From Rubidibacter lacunae KORDI 51-2 (lineage in GTDB: Bacteria > Cyanobacteriota > Cyanobacteriia > Cyanobacteriales > Rubidibacteraceae), in contig NZ_ASSJ01000001.1 of the NCBI RefSeq assembly GCF_000473895.1, forward strand, positions 1-64,000: a DNA stretch of 64,000 nt, read 5' to 3'. Of this stretch, positions 24,490-36,984 are shown in pieces. The stretch's first letter is position 1, and each line of letters starts with the position of its first letter. The notes beneath the pieces are model-generated. The model saw nothing but the letters and a program-made list of their open reading frames with translations. It made no database searches and was not told the origin of the DNA. A program made the position numbers and the translations under genes.

Positions 24490-26772
24490 TCAACCCACAG
24501 CGTCCGCAAGCGTTGTGACCGGGGCGCGACAGAAAAACTCGCGGCGAAACTGAGCTTCTGCTATGGCTTCTAATGCCTGCGAGATCGCCGCTTCAGCATC
24601 GTCGCACGGCTGCAACTGCCCGGACACGGCAACCGCATCAGCGGTTTGCTCGACGGTCAACCCCAGGGACTCCAGGGCATGCAACCCCACATCTAACGCG
24701 CGATCGCCGAGGTCGAGTTTGGTCCGTAATTGCTCGCGGCGCGCGACGGTGCCCGTGCGGCAGAGGAACTTGGCGATACCGACCAGTTGCTCCCACGTTG
24801 CTTGCGGCGATCGCGTCTCCGGTGCCGAATAGGCCAACGCCAGCTTGCGATCGTGCGTCCGCGCGCGACGGGCGTTAGTGCTGAGGTCGCGCCAGTCGTA
24901 TGGACAGTCGTGCAGAACGACCGCTTCGTCGGTGGTGCGCTCGCAGTCCTCGGAGCGATCGCGCCAGTCGAGCAACCAACTGTGACGATCGTGTCGGACG
25001 CCGAGGCCGTCGGAACGCGGTCGAACGGCTAACAGACGGACTTCATAGCGGCGCGAGTAGGAATTGTAGTCGAGTTCGACGATCGCGTCGTGGCGCTCGG
25101 CAGTCGGCAGTTCGTCGACTGCGTGTCCCCACCAAATGCCGGGAAATCCCCTGTCGGTCGAGCCATCGTGCAACTCGAACGTGGTGCGCGGGTAGCGCGT
25201 TTTGCCACCCTTAAGGTCGCGATAATTGGTCCGCCACAGCGCCTCGAACCAACAAGCGCGCACGAGCAGTTTCGGCGCGGGGTTGCCCATACCGCACGGT
25301 TCGAGCCAGCGCAGTTCTCGGAACAGGTCTTTCCCGAGCTCGGCAACGGTAACGGCGAGGTCGGCCGTCACGGTGGGGGCTGTCGGCGTCGCGCCCAAAC
25401 GCTGCCGTAACTGCTGTTGTAGTCCGTCGCGGAACAGCGGCACGTTCTCGGCGAGTAAGCTCATGCCCGCTGCGTAGGGATGCCCGCCAAAACTACGGAG
25501 CAGTGGTGCTTGCGAGGTAACTAGTTCGTACAAGTCGATGTTGTTGACCGAGCGCGCCGATCCCCGCGCGATCGCCGGATCGGCCGTCTCGTCGACGTTC
25601 AACAAAATCGTTGGGCGGCCGTATTCTTGCGCGATTTGACCGGCCACCAACCCGAGGATGCCACCGTGCCACTGCGGGTCGGCCAGCACGATCGCGTCTG
25701 CGGTCGAGAGATCCACCCGTGCGAGTTGTGCCTTCACGGCTTTGACCAAGTCGGTCTGCAGGTCGCGACGGCGGCCGTTAGCGAGTTCGGCAGCCGTTGC
25801 CAGCTCGCGACAGTGTTGCGGATCGCGACCGGTCAGCAGTTCGATACAGAAGCTGGCGTCACCGTGGATGCGGCTGACAGCATTGATGCGCGGTCCGATG
25901 CCGAAGGAAATGTCCGTGGCGCGATCGCCCACGCGCTGGCACAAACCGAGTAAGTGAGCGACGCCCGGTCGATCGTGGGTCTTGGCTTGAGTTTTGAGGC
26001 GATCGATGCCGCGCTGCGCCAGGTAGCGGCAGTCGCCTTTGAGTTCCACGAGGTCGGCAATCAAACCGATCGCGACCAAATCGAGCAGGTGCTCCAGCGG
26101 CCGTTGCGGTACGTCGGGCAGGCGTTCGTAGAGTGCTTCGACAAGTTTGTAGGCAACGGCGACACCGGAGAGGTGATGCAGAGGATGGTCGGACGGCAGG
26201 TAGCGGGGATTGACGATCGCCACAACATCCGTACGGGCAGCGGGCAGTGCGTGGTGGTCGGTAACGATAATGTCGATGCCGAGGGCGCGCGCGTGGTCGA
26301 TCTCGGCGAGGTTGGTGCTGCCGGTGTCGCAGGTGACGACGAGAGTGACCCCCGCTGCCGCCAGGCGATCGAGACCGGCGGAGTTAAGGCCGTGGGATTC
26401 ACGCAGGCGATCGGGCACGAGGTAACTGAGGCGATCGCGCGGTGCGAAGAATTCCCCCAGCCCGTCCCACAATACGCTCGTGGCAGTAATGCCGTCGGCA
26501 TCGAAGTCACCCCAAATCGCCACGCGCTCGTCGTCGTCGCGAGCCTGCTGCAAGCGCGCGATCGCCCATTCCATCTCGTTGCCGAAGGCAAACGGACTCG
26601 TCGGGACGTAACAGTCCGGGTCGAGGAAGCCAGACAAGTTGTCAAGATCGCGGATGCCCCGCTGCCAGAGGAGAGCGGCGAGATAGCGTCCGTCAGGAGC
26701 ATAACCCCGCACCGCATCCCGGAACCACTCGGGGACGGCATCCGCAGCAAGAATTTCCCAGTCGTCTTGCAT
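24490..26772 (-). CDS. recJ: Single-strand DNA-specific 5'-3' exonuclease
   Basis: A 760-aa RecJ-like exonuclease of the DHH superfamily, acting in recombination repair and mismatch repair. Metal-binding motifs are visible: DFDADGITA (residues 89-97), CDTGS near 148, and TDHHALP with DHH at 172-174. A GGHPYAAGM motif of the DHHA1 domain follows near residue 430. The C-terminal half includes an OB-like part and a long less conserved extension, making the protein longer than E. coli RecJ (577 aa), as is usual in cyanobacteria. Start ATG 26772 precedes the conserved region; 13 further residues are possible from 26811. It is monocistronic by spacing. Confidence 0.9.
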   Translation of the reverse strand: MQDDWEILAADAVPEWFRDAVRGYAPDGRYLAALLWQRGIRDLDNLSGFLDPDCYVPTSPFAFGNEMEWAIARLQQARDDDERVAIWGDFDADGITATSVLWDGLGEFFAPRDRLSYLVPDRLRESHGLNSAGLDRLAAAGVTLVVTCDTGSTNLAEIDHARALGIDIIVTDHHALPAARTDVVAIVNPRYLPSDHPLHHLSGVAVAYKLVEALYERLPDVPQRPLEHLLDLVAIGLIADLVELKGDCRYLAQRGIDRLKTQAKTHDRPGVAHLLGLCQRVGDRATDISFGIGPRINAVSRIHGDASFCIELLTGRDPQHCRELATAAELANGRRRDLQTDLVKAVKAQLARVDLSTADAIVLADPQWHGGILGLVAGQIAQEYGRPTILLNVDETADPAIARGSARSVNNIDLYELVTSQAPLLRSFGGHPYAAGMSLLAENVPLFRDGLQQQLRQRLGATPTAPTVTADLAVTVAELGKDLFRELRWLEPCGMGNPAPKLLVRACWFEALWRTNYRDLKGGKTRYPRTTFELHDGSTDRGFPGIWWGHAVDELPTAERHDAIVELDYNSYSRRYEVRLLAVRPRSDGLGVRHDRHSWLLDWRDRSEDCERTTDEAVVLHDCPYDWRDLSTNARRARTHDRKLALAYSAPETRSPQATWEQLVGIAKFLCRTGTVARREQLRTKLDLGDRALDVGLHALESLGLTVEQTADAVAVSGQLQPCDDAEAAISQALEAIAEAQFRREFFCRAPVTTLADAVG

Positions 26773-26873
26773 GTTGTTAGCGGTAAATCGTGCTAGCGCT
26801 TGGCAGTACACCTGTCCCTATCTTCTCGCAGGGCACTGCCGAGTCGCCAGCCCGAAACGCGATCGCGTCCACT

Positions 26874-27725
26874 TCACACTGACGTGCGACCCAGCAGGAC
26901 GGGACAGTTGGCGTGAACGCGCACGTAATCAGAGAGCGAGCCACCGAGCAAGCGATCCAAATCCGGCAGGCTCTTGGCAACTGTCGGTCGGCGATCGGGC
27001 GAGCCGAGGATCAGCAAATCGACGTTCTTGTCCCCGGCAAGCTGGCAAATTGTCGGACCTGCCTGACCGCCCGTCACGAGGCAGCTCGGCTCGATGCCGA
27101 ATTGCTTGGCGCGCGCGATCGCGGCTTTCAACTCCGGCGCGGCATCGCCTCGCACGTGGGTTTGCACGCCCTCTGACGGATCGAGCGCTTTGTCTACGTA
27201 GGTTAAAAAGAGCTGCCCCCCCGAGATTTCGCGGACCAAAAACAACGCCAACTCCAGGCAATAACTAGCCGCCTTCGATTTGTCCACTGCGACCATCAGG
27301 CGCTTGAGCTTCTTGACGTAGATGTCATCTTTCACTAGTAGCATCGGCCGGCTGGTGAGTTGGAAGACATACTGGCTGACTGAATTCTCCAGGATCGACT
27401 CCAAGCGCTTGAGTCCGCGCGAGCCCATCACGATCAAATCGGCATCGAGTTCGTCGGCAACTTGCAGCACCGTATCCTTCGGTTCGCCCTGCCGCAGAAT
27501 CGTGGTCACGCGCTGGGGATCGAGCTTCAGGCGCTGGAGGGCGCCGGCCAAGACCTTAGCCCCGTCTTCCCACTTCTCGGTCATGCCCTGAGCGCTCGCC
27601 TGCGGGGGTACAACGTGGAGTAACGAGAGCGTCGCTCGCTGCAGCGATGGCAGATCCAGCAGGTACTCCAACATCTCTTCGGTGTGACCCGTCCCCGAGT
27701 CGGCCAGGAGAATTCTTTTCAGCAT
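26874..27725 (-). CDS. Tandem universal stress protein
   Basis: A 283-aa protein with two UspA domains (about 1-140 and 145-283). The first has the ATP-binding pattern VMGSRGLKRLE and the strand RPMLLV; the second has LILGSPDRRP ending in CPVLL. Both open with Usp-like beta-alpha units (KRILLADSGTGHTEEM and KRLMVAVDKSKAASYC). The role is cytoplasmic stress response, details unknown. ATG 27725 is chosen because it starts directly at the fold, with AAAGGA nine bases upstream; ORF extension to 27761 adds 12 residues. Confidence 0.88.
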   Translation of the reverse strand: MLKRILLADSGTGHTEEMLEYLLDLPSLQRATLSLLHVVPPQASAQGMTEKWEDGAKVLAGALQRLKLDPQRVTTILRQGEPKDTVLQVADELDADLIVMGSRGLKRLESILENSVSQYVFQLTSRPMLLVKDDIYVKKLKRLMVAVDKSKAASYCLELALFLVREISGGQLFLTYVDKALDPSEGVQTHVRGDAAPELKAAIARAKQFGIEPSCLVTGGQAGPTICQLAGDKNVDLLILGSPDRRPTVAKSLPDLDRLLGGSLSDYVRVHANCPVLLGRTSV

Positions 27726-28163
27726 CTCGATGCGTCCTTTAATCGATGCGTCTTTTAACAAAGCGGTTGCAGTTCGGCGCGGGCACCCTGTGGCTTCGCT
27801 CGCGACTGCCCGCAGTCTCGGCTAAGGCGGGCGAACAATACGTTCTAACGATCTGTTGGGAAACCAATCGCAAAACAGCTGCGACCCGATCGAGCCCGGT
27901 TCGATCTGCGATCGCGCGCGGGCGGCCAAATTGCCTCTGAATAAAGCATAGGCAGGCACTCGCGCCGCCATCGCCACCATGCAACACGTCTTCAAATTTA
28001 GCGAACGGGTATCGAGCGCGCGATCGCCAACTGTTTGGATCCCGCCAAACTGCTCCCGTCCTGAAGCCCAAGCCACGGCGCTCTCTCAGGTGGGACCGAT
28101 CGCGCTCCGACCGAGCCGCCCGGTAAGATGGACTGAGATACAAAACTTAAACTTTCTTCAGGA
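27726..28163. other. Gene-free divergent intergenic region
   Basis: The gap lies between the minus-strand Usp gene and the plus-strand transporter gene and presumably contains both promoters. Open frames on both strands yield Arg/Ser-rich translations typical of GC-rich noise. No repeat, RNA or operator was recognised. Confidence 0.4.
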
Positions 28164-29546
28164 ATGACTGCCGCCCTCACCCCCCGCAAGCGACTGCGCA
28201 ACGTCATCCGCGATCGCCTGCTGTTTGGCAACGAGCCGACGCCGGAGCTACTGGCGATTCTGTCGATTTATTTCGTGCAGGGCATTCTCAATTTGGCACG
28301 CCTGGCAATCGGCTTTTTTCTCAAGGACGACCTCGGTCTCAGTCCGGCGGAAACCTCAGCACTGATCGGAATTGCTGCCTTGCCTTGGGCGATCAAGCCG
28401 GCGTTCGGATTTTTGTCTGACGGGTTGCCGATCGCCGGCTTGCGACGGCGGCCGTATCTGATTATTTCCGGCGTGTTGGGATCGATCTCGTGGCTGCTGT
28501 TGGCGACGGTCGCGGACAGTGCTTGGTCGGCGACGGCTGCGATTTTGCTCGGTTCTGCTTCGGTCGCGCTCTCAGACGTGATTGTGGACTCGCTGGTGGT
28601 AGAACGCGCGCGCTCGGAATCGTTAGCTAACGCCGGTGCCCTGCAGTCGATTAGTTGGGGCGCCGCAGCGGTGGGTGGGTTGCTGACGGCGTATCTGAGC
28701 GGCTGGATGTTGGAGCGGCTCGATACGCGGTCCGTGTTCGGAATCGTCGCGACGTTTCCACTCATCGTGGCACTGGCGGCCGGGGCGATCGCGGAGCGAA
28801 CGGCGGGCACGACGCCACGACCGGTCGAGCAGGCCAAACGCTTGTGGGCGACCGTGCGACAGCCGGTTATCCTGCTACCCACGGCATTTATTGTCCTGTG
28901 GCAGGCGACCCCGAATGCCGAGTCGGCACTCTTTTTCTTCACGACCAACGAGTTAGGATTCTCGCCCGAGTTCTTGGGGCGCGTGCGGTTGGTTACGAGT
29001 GGGGCGGCGCTCCTGGGCATTTGGCTGTATCAACGTTTCTTCAAAACCGTGCCGTTCCGCCACATTCTCGGCTGGAGTACGGTGGGGTCGGCGGTGCTGG
29101 GGCTGACCGCGCTGCTGTTGGTCACCCACGCCAACCGCGCGCTCGGCATCGACGATCGCTGGTTCAGCCTCGGCGACAGCTTGATCCTGACCGTCGCGGG
29201 CCAAATTGCGTTCATGCCGGTGCTAGTGTTGTCCGCGCGGTTGTGCCCGCCGGGCGTGGAAGCATCGCTCTTTGCGCTGCTGATGTCGGCGTTTAACTTA
29301 GCGGGCTTGCTATCCCAAGAGCTAGGCGCGCTGCTAACCCAATGGTTGGGGGTCACCGCAACGAATTTCGACAATCTCTGGCTGTTAGTGCTGTTGACCA
29401 ACCTTTCAACCTTGCTGCCGTTGTTTTTCCTCGGTTGGGTGCCCGCGCGCGACCCCCGCGTCTTGTCAGCGGACGAGCCGCTGCCGGCTGCACCCGCACC
29501 CGATTGCGTTGCCGAACAACCTGTCGCACTCTACGGCGACCGGTAA
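28164..29546 (+). CDS. Folate/biopterin transporter (BT1 family)
   Basis: A 460-aa polytopic protein with twelve predicted helices, belonging to the folate-biopterin transporter branch of the major facilitator superfamily (plant FBT and Synechocystis slr0642 type). Motifs include FLKDDLGLSPAETSALIGIAALPWAIKP, FGFLSDGLPIAG, RRRPYLIISG and the SDVIVDSLVVERAR segment. It should import folates or pterins across the inner membrane. The gene is isolated on the plus strand. Its start ATG 28164 has AGGA nearby (CTTCAGGAATG), somewhat close. Confidence 0.87.
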   Translation: MTAALTPRKRLRNVIRDRLLFGNEPTPELLAILSIYFVQGILNLARLAIGFFLKDDLGLSPAETSALIGIAALPWAIKPAFGFLSDGLPIAGLRRRPYLIISGVLGSISWLLLATVADSAWSATAAILLGSASVALSDVIVDSLVVERARSESLANAGALQSISWGAAAVGGLLTAYLSGWMLERLDTRSVFGIVATFPLIVALAAGAIAERTAGTTPRPVEQAKRLWATVRQPVILLPTAFIVLWQATPNAESALFFFTTNELGFSPEFLGRVRLVTSGAALLGIWLYQRFFKTVPFRHILGWSTVGSAVLGLTALLLVTHANRALGIDDRWFSLGDSLILTVAGQIAFMPVLVLSARLCPPGVEASLFALLMSAFNLAGLLSQELGALLTQWLGVTATNFDNLWLLVLLTNLSTLLPLFFLGWVPARDPRVLSADEPLPAAPAPDCVAEQPVALYGDR

Positions 29547-30304
29547 AGCGATCGCTTCGCGCTGTCACGCTCCTATCCCACTCAGCTCGCTCTTTAGCAA
29601 CAGAAAGGTCGATCGGGACAGTCTTCGGAAAGGGAATCCTAACAAAACTGACGTTGCAGACCGGAAGTGTCCGAATCGGCTCTTCAACTGCTATAGCAAT
29701 ACCCCACTCGATCCGGACAGTTCATCTTTCACAGAGTGGGCCTTAACGGATAACCCGGCCCCCGCATGCCTTGCCGATACCATGCCGAGTTGTCAGGGGA
29801 TGCGGTTGGGGCGAGATCTCTATCGAGAGACGTAATATTTCCATTAAAACTTGACATTTCTCGGGAAAACTGTAGAAATTGATTAGCCGAGCCGTCAAGA
29901 CTTTTATCCCCCAGCATTAGCTGAGGGACGGAAGGAAGAGAGTTTGTGCAGCTGGAAACGGCTTATTGCAGCTCTGAAGGAACGCGCCTTTAATCGAAAA
30001 CATGTGAAATACCGCTGATAAAAGTATACGCAAGACCCCGGTTAACCGGAACGTCGTTTAGTATTCCGAGACTGGCAGTTACCGAGGCGTCAAAGTCGAG
30101 TTATGTGACTTTGACGAAGTCATTACACATCCGGCCAGCCGGATGAATTACTGCGTTTTCAACCACTTGAGAGCATCTGGGTCGACAAATTTAGCAGTTG
30201 GGGAGCTGGTGCGAACCCTTGAGTTCTGAAACAACTGTGATTGCGGCATTTCCATTGCCGAAGTTGTCCAGACGCTCCCTTCAATTGCTATGTAGTTAAC
30301 GACC
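29547..30304. other. Long gap with several inverted repeats
   Basis: No convincing gene. Four inverted repeats are spaced over 29907-30145: 29907-29928 (8-9 bp stem with one mismatch), 30038-30049 (CCGGTTAACCGG, perfect), 30088-30116 (10-bp perfect stem, 9-base loop) and 30128-30145 (7-bp perfect stem). The cluster could be the structured end of an IS200/IS605-type element, a small RNA, or the leader of the oxygenase gene. A minus-strand frame, 30148-30306, encodes protein-like residues VRTSSPTAKFVDPDALKWL and could be a remnant. Confidence 0.5.
30088..30116. repeat. Perfect 10-bp stem hairpin
   Basis: CGTCAAAGTC at 30088-30097 is the exact inverse complement of GACTTTGACG at 30107-30116, with a 9-base loop. 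It has no T-tract after it, so it is not a typical terminator. It lies 190-220 bases upstream of the carotenoid oxygenase start. Confidence 0.9.
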
Positions 30305-31795
30305 ATGACCTCAACCCAGCAGCATCCGCCTGCAGGAGCGTCCATGCGCTTCGATGACTGGCGGCTAGGATACGAATCCCAGCGTCGTGAAGAAGCCTAT
30401 TGGCTGGATCGCGAGGCGATCGTTGGCACGATTCCTGCCGAACTGCAGGGCACGCTCTTCCGTAACGGACCGGGTTTGCTGGATGTGGGCGGGACGCCGA
30501 TTCACCATCCCTTCGACGGTGACGGCACGATCTGTGCCGTCACTTTCCGTGACGGACGCGCCCATTTTCAGAATCGCTTCGTCCGCACTGAGGGCTTCTG
30601 CGCCGAGCAGGCAGGGTGTAGAATCCTTTATCGCGGTGTTTTCGGCACGCAAAAGCCTGGCGGTTGGACGAGCAATGCCTTCGACTTTCGCCTTAAAAAC
30701 ATCGCCAACACCAACGTTATTTACTGGGGCGGCAAGCTCCTGGCGTTGTGGGAAGCCGGGCTGCCGCACTGCCTCGAGCCGGGCACATTGGAGACGTTCG
30801 GCACTGACGAGCTTGACGGCGCGATCGCCGATACGTGCGCTTTTTCCGCTCACCCGCGCGTTGACCCCTGCAGCCAGCTCGACGGCGGCGCGCCTTGCCT
30901 GGTCAATTTCTGCATCAAGCCCGGTTTGTCCACGACGATCTGGGTTTACGAATTCACGACTGACTGCCAGTTGCTCCGCAAACACGCGCACAGCGTGCCC
31001 GGTTTTGCATTCATTCACGATTTCGCGATTACCCCGAACTACTGCCTGTTCTTCCAGAACTCGGTATCGTTCAACCCGATTCCCTTTGCGTTAGGCCTGC
31101 GCGGTGCGGGCGAGTGCGTGAAGTTCCAGCCCCAGAAGCCGACGCGGGTGCTGGTCGTGCCTCGCGATCCGGCGCGCCAAGACGTAAAGGTCCTGGAAGT
31201 CGAGGCGGGCTTCGTGTTCCACCACGCCAATGCCTGTGAATTGGACGAGCAAACCCTGCGCATTGACTCGATCTGCTACGCTGACTTCCCCAAAGTCGAA
31301 CCTGGCTCGGACTTCCGCGACCTGGATTTCTCGGCGCTGGCGCCGGGGCAGCTATGGCGCTTTACGTTGAACCTGAATGCTGGGACGGTGGATCGTCAGT
31401 TGGCGATCGCGCGGCACTGCGAGTTTCCCTGCGTGCACCCGCAGCATGTCGGTCGGCCGTACCGCTATCTGTTTCTCGCCGCAGCCGATCGCCCCACGGG
31501 TACCGCGCCGTTGCAAGCGATCCTCAAGTACGACTGGGAGACGGGTGAGACGTGTCTATGGAGTGCGGCCCCGCGCGGCTATACCGGCGAGCCGGTGTTT
31601 GTGCCGATGCCTGATGCAACCGAGGAAGATGCTGGCTGGCTGCTGGTGCTGACTTACGACGCGAGCGCGCACCGGTCGGTGGTGGTGGTGTTGGACGCAC
31701 GCGATCTGTCAGTCGTCACCGATCTGCGTCTGAAGTACCACATTCCCTTCGGACTGCACGGTACCTGGACGCCCGAGTGCTTCGTCTCGACGTAA
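30305..31795 (+). CDS. Apocarotenoid-15,15'-oxygenase-type carotenoid cleavage enzyme
   Basis: A 496-aa carotenoid oxygenase (RPE65/CCD family). Sequence order and motifs closely follow Synechocystis ACO (Diox1), which cleaves apocarotenals to retinal. The four iron-ligand histidines can be placed in SAHPRVDP, FIHDFAITP, FVFHHANAC and FGLHGTWTPE. Other conserved stretches are LQGTLFRNGPGLL, HPFDGDG, RLKNIANTNV and HPQHVGRPYRY. It is soluble or membrane-associated, with no signal peptide. ATG 30305 gives an N-terminus of ACO-like length; ATG 30344 has a better ribosome site (AGGAG five bases upstream) and would give 483 aa. Confidence 0.93.
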   Translation: MTSTQQHPPAGASMRFDDWRLGYESQRREEAYWLDREAIVGTIPAELQGTLFRNGPGLLDVGGTPIHHPFDGDGTICAVTFRDGRAHFQNRFVRTEGFCAEQAGCRILYRGVFGTQKPGGWTSNAFDFRLKNIANTNVIYWGGKLLALWEAGLPHCLEPGTLETFGTDELDGAIADTCAFSAHPRVDPCSQLDGGAPCLVNFCIKPGLSTTIWVYEFTTDCQLLRKHAHSVPGFAFIHDFAITPNYCLFFQNSVSFNPIPFALGLRGAGECVKFQPQKPTRVLVVPRDPARQDVKVLEVEAGFVFHHANACELDEQTLRIDSICYADFPKVEPGSDFRDLDFSALAPGQLWRFTLNLNAGTVDRQLAIARHCEFPCVHPQHVGRPYRYLFLAAADRPTGTAPLQAILKYDWETGETCLWSAAPRGYTGEPVFVPMPDATEEDAGWLLVLTYDASAHRSVVVVLDARDLSVVTDLRLKYHIPFGLHGTWTPECFVST

Positions 31796-32021
31796 CGCGA
31801 TCGCGCCGTGTCCTGGTAGCTGGAGCCCGCAGGCAAGAGCCGCCGGGATAGGGTCTGTTTTGACGAGCCATGCCTCTAGCTCTAGCGGACGAGACGGACC
31901 AACAGGCGATCGCCCCTCGCTTCGGACCAGCAACCGCTAGCTCACCCCCTGCGGCTTGGACTTTGCTCCGCAAGGGGGACAGATCGCGTTCGAGCCCGCA
32001 ATCGACTTCCAAGTTCGTTGA

Positions 32022-35297
<3,276 letters not shown>

Positions 35298-35847
35298 CGC
35301 AAGTTCGTCGTCTTCGCAACGAGTCTGAGAAATCGACCCTATTGTATCGGCTCGGCGGCGCTCCCCACGCGAATGTGGTGGTTTAATAACGCATCGAGCG
35401 AGACGCAGCAGCTGGTTGAATTCAACCAACCTGAGAGCATTTCCCAACCGGGCGATCGCCAAACGGCACCGGTCTCGTGGCGGACTCGAACCCTTTGACT
35501 CCTCCAGTGCTGTAGAGCTCGTTGACCATTCGCGCGGGATTCAACCCGCTCCCGGCTGGGTAACTGTCGGCACGATTCTTGCTATCGGTGTTATCGGCAA
35601 CTGTCACCACCACCTTTGGCAGTTTCGCTACCTGTGTGCTCGCACGTCTGCAAAGGGTTTTATTGCCGAATGCATCATTACTTCTTTGATACGTCAGGTT
35701 GTTAGTCACCCTCGGCAAGTCATCCTGTCTGCAGGGGCAGCAAGTGTCTCGGGGGAAACGCTAAGAGACTCTTGCAAATTAGGTCCAAGCGCGGATCGCG
35801 CGATTCAATAGGGGCGTAAACCAGCTTTTATCAGGAGGGCGAGGGCG
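35298..35847. other. Gene-free divergent intergenic region
   Basis: It separates carB (minus) from ldhA (plus). Open frames cross it, but their translations lack coding character. A GGGTTCGAGTCC-like stretch near 35485 on the minus strand recalls a tRNA T-arm, but no acceptor or anticodon stem can be folded. The region likely holds the two promoters. Confidence 0.4.
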
Positions 35848-36837
35848 ATGAAAGTTGCCATGTTCAGCACCAAGCGCTACGACCGAACGTTCTTCGATGC
35901 AGCAAATCGCGATCGCCACGAGATAACCTACTTTGAGCCACGGCTGACGGCGAGTACGGCCCCCTTGGCTGAGAGGTATCCGGCTGTGTGTGCGTTTATC
36001 AATGACGAACTCGACGCAGCGACCCTCAAGATCCTGGCCGCTGGCAATACGCGGACCATCGCCTTGCGATCTGCGGGCTTCAACAACGTCGATCTGCCTG
36101 AAGCTAAGGCTCTTGGCATGAACGTCGTGCGGGTCCCGGCGTATTCCCCCTATGCAGTTGCCGAACACGCAGTAGGGTTGGTGCTGACGCTCAACCGCAA
36201 GCTTCACCGTGCATACAGCCGCGTGCGTGACGACAACTTTGCCCTCGATGGATTGTTGGGATTCGACTTGCACGGCGCGACAGTCGGTATCGTTGGCACG
36301 GGCAAGATCGGTCGCTGCTTTGCCTGCATCATGCAAGGTTTCGGTTGCAAATTGCTGGCGTACGACGTTTACCAAAACCCCGAATGTTTGGAGATGGGGA
36401 TCGAATACGTGGAACTACCCGAACTGCTAGGGCGCTCGGACATCATTTCATTGCACTGCCCGCTGACTGAGAATACGCACCACCTCGTCAACGACGAAAC
36501 TATTGCACTTTTCAAACCCGGTGTCATGCTGATCAACACCAGTCGCGGGGCACTCATCGACACGGCTGCTGCCATTCAAGGGATCAAGTCGGGTCAAATC
36601 GGCTATCTCGGGATCGACGTGTACGAGAGGGAAGCCGATATCTTCTTTGAAGATTTATCTGATGAGGTCCTCCACGATGACGTGTTTCAGCTCCTGCAGT
36701 CGTTTTCCAACGTCGTGATTACCGCCCATCAGGCGTTCTTCACGCGGAATGCTCTCGAGGCTATTTCTTCCACAACGCTTGCCAACCTCGATGACATCGA
36801 GCAAGGACGTTCCTGTGCCAACGAAGTTAAGTCCTGA
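35848..36837 (+). CDS. ldhA: D-lactate dehydrogenase (2-hydroxyacid dehydrogenase family)
   Basis: A 329-aa NAD-dependent D-2-hydroxyacid dehydrogenase, most like fermentative D-lactate dehydrogenase LdhA, reducing pyruvate to D-lactate. The Rossmann motif is [10 protein letters not shown] (about 149-158). Catalytic Arg lies in NTSRGALID (about 231-239), Glu in DVYEREAD (about 259-266) and His in ITAHQAFFT (about 294-302). The family signature [10 protein letters not shown] is near 71-80. A strong ribosome site (CAGGAGGGCGAGGGCG) precedes ATG 35848. The gene stands alone. Confidence 0.93.
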   Translation: MKVAMFSTKRYDRTFFDAANRDRHEITYFEPRLTASTAPLAERYPAVCAFINDELDAATLKILAAGNTRTIALRSAGFNNVDLPEAKALGMNVVRVPAYSPYAVAEHAVGLVLTLNRKLHRAYSRVRDDNFALDGLLGFDLHGATVGIVGTGKIGRCFACIMQGFGCKLLAYDVYQNPECLEMGIEYVELPELLGRSDIISLHCPLTENTHHLVNDETIALFKPGVMLINTSRGALIDTAAAIQGIKSGQIGYLGIDVYEREADIFFEDLSDEVLHDDVFQLLQSFSNVVITAHQAFFTRNALEAISSTTLANLDDIEQGRSCANEVKS

Positions 36838-36984
36838 CCGAAGGGCTGGACTTGACACGCGGCGCGATCGCGTTCGTTCTGTTTGTTGAATCTCCGCTTG
36901 TTGATTCTCAGCGATCGCGCCAGTGCGTTTCCTCCGCGCGGCAGGCGATCGCCTACAATCGGGCCGGTTCCGAGGAGGGCGGCT

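Noticed and set aside
25954-26796. 280-codon plus-strand frame opposite recJ
   Set aside because: Shadow of recJ on the other strand; recJ has clear DHH and DHHA1 motifs.
29907-29928. Hairpin as a terminator of the folate transporter gene
   Set aside because: It is about 360 bases downstream, and its T-rich run lies before the stem on the plus strand, not after it.
30148-30345. Minus-strand 65-codon frame as a gene
   Set aside because: Its start lies inside the opposite-strand oxygenase gene, and only the last 25 codons look protein-like; mentioned as a possible remnant only.
35460-35560. Possible tRNA on the minus strand (GGGTTCGAGTCC-like T-arm)
   Set aside because: The candidate T-stem does not pair well, and no acceptor, D or anticodon arm could be built around it.
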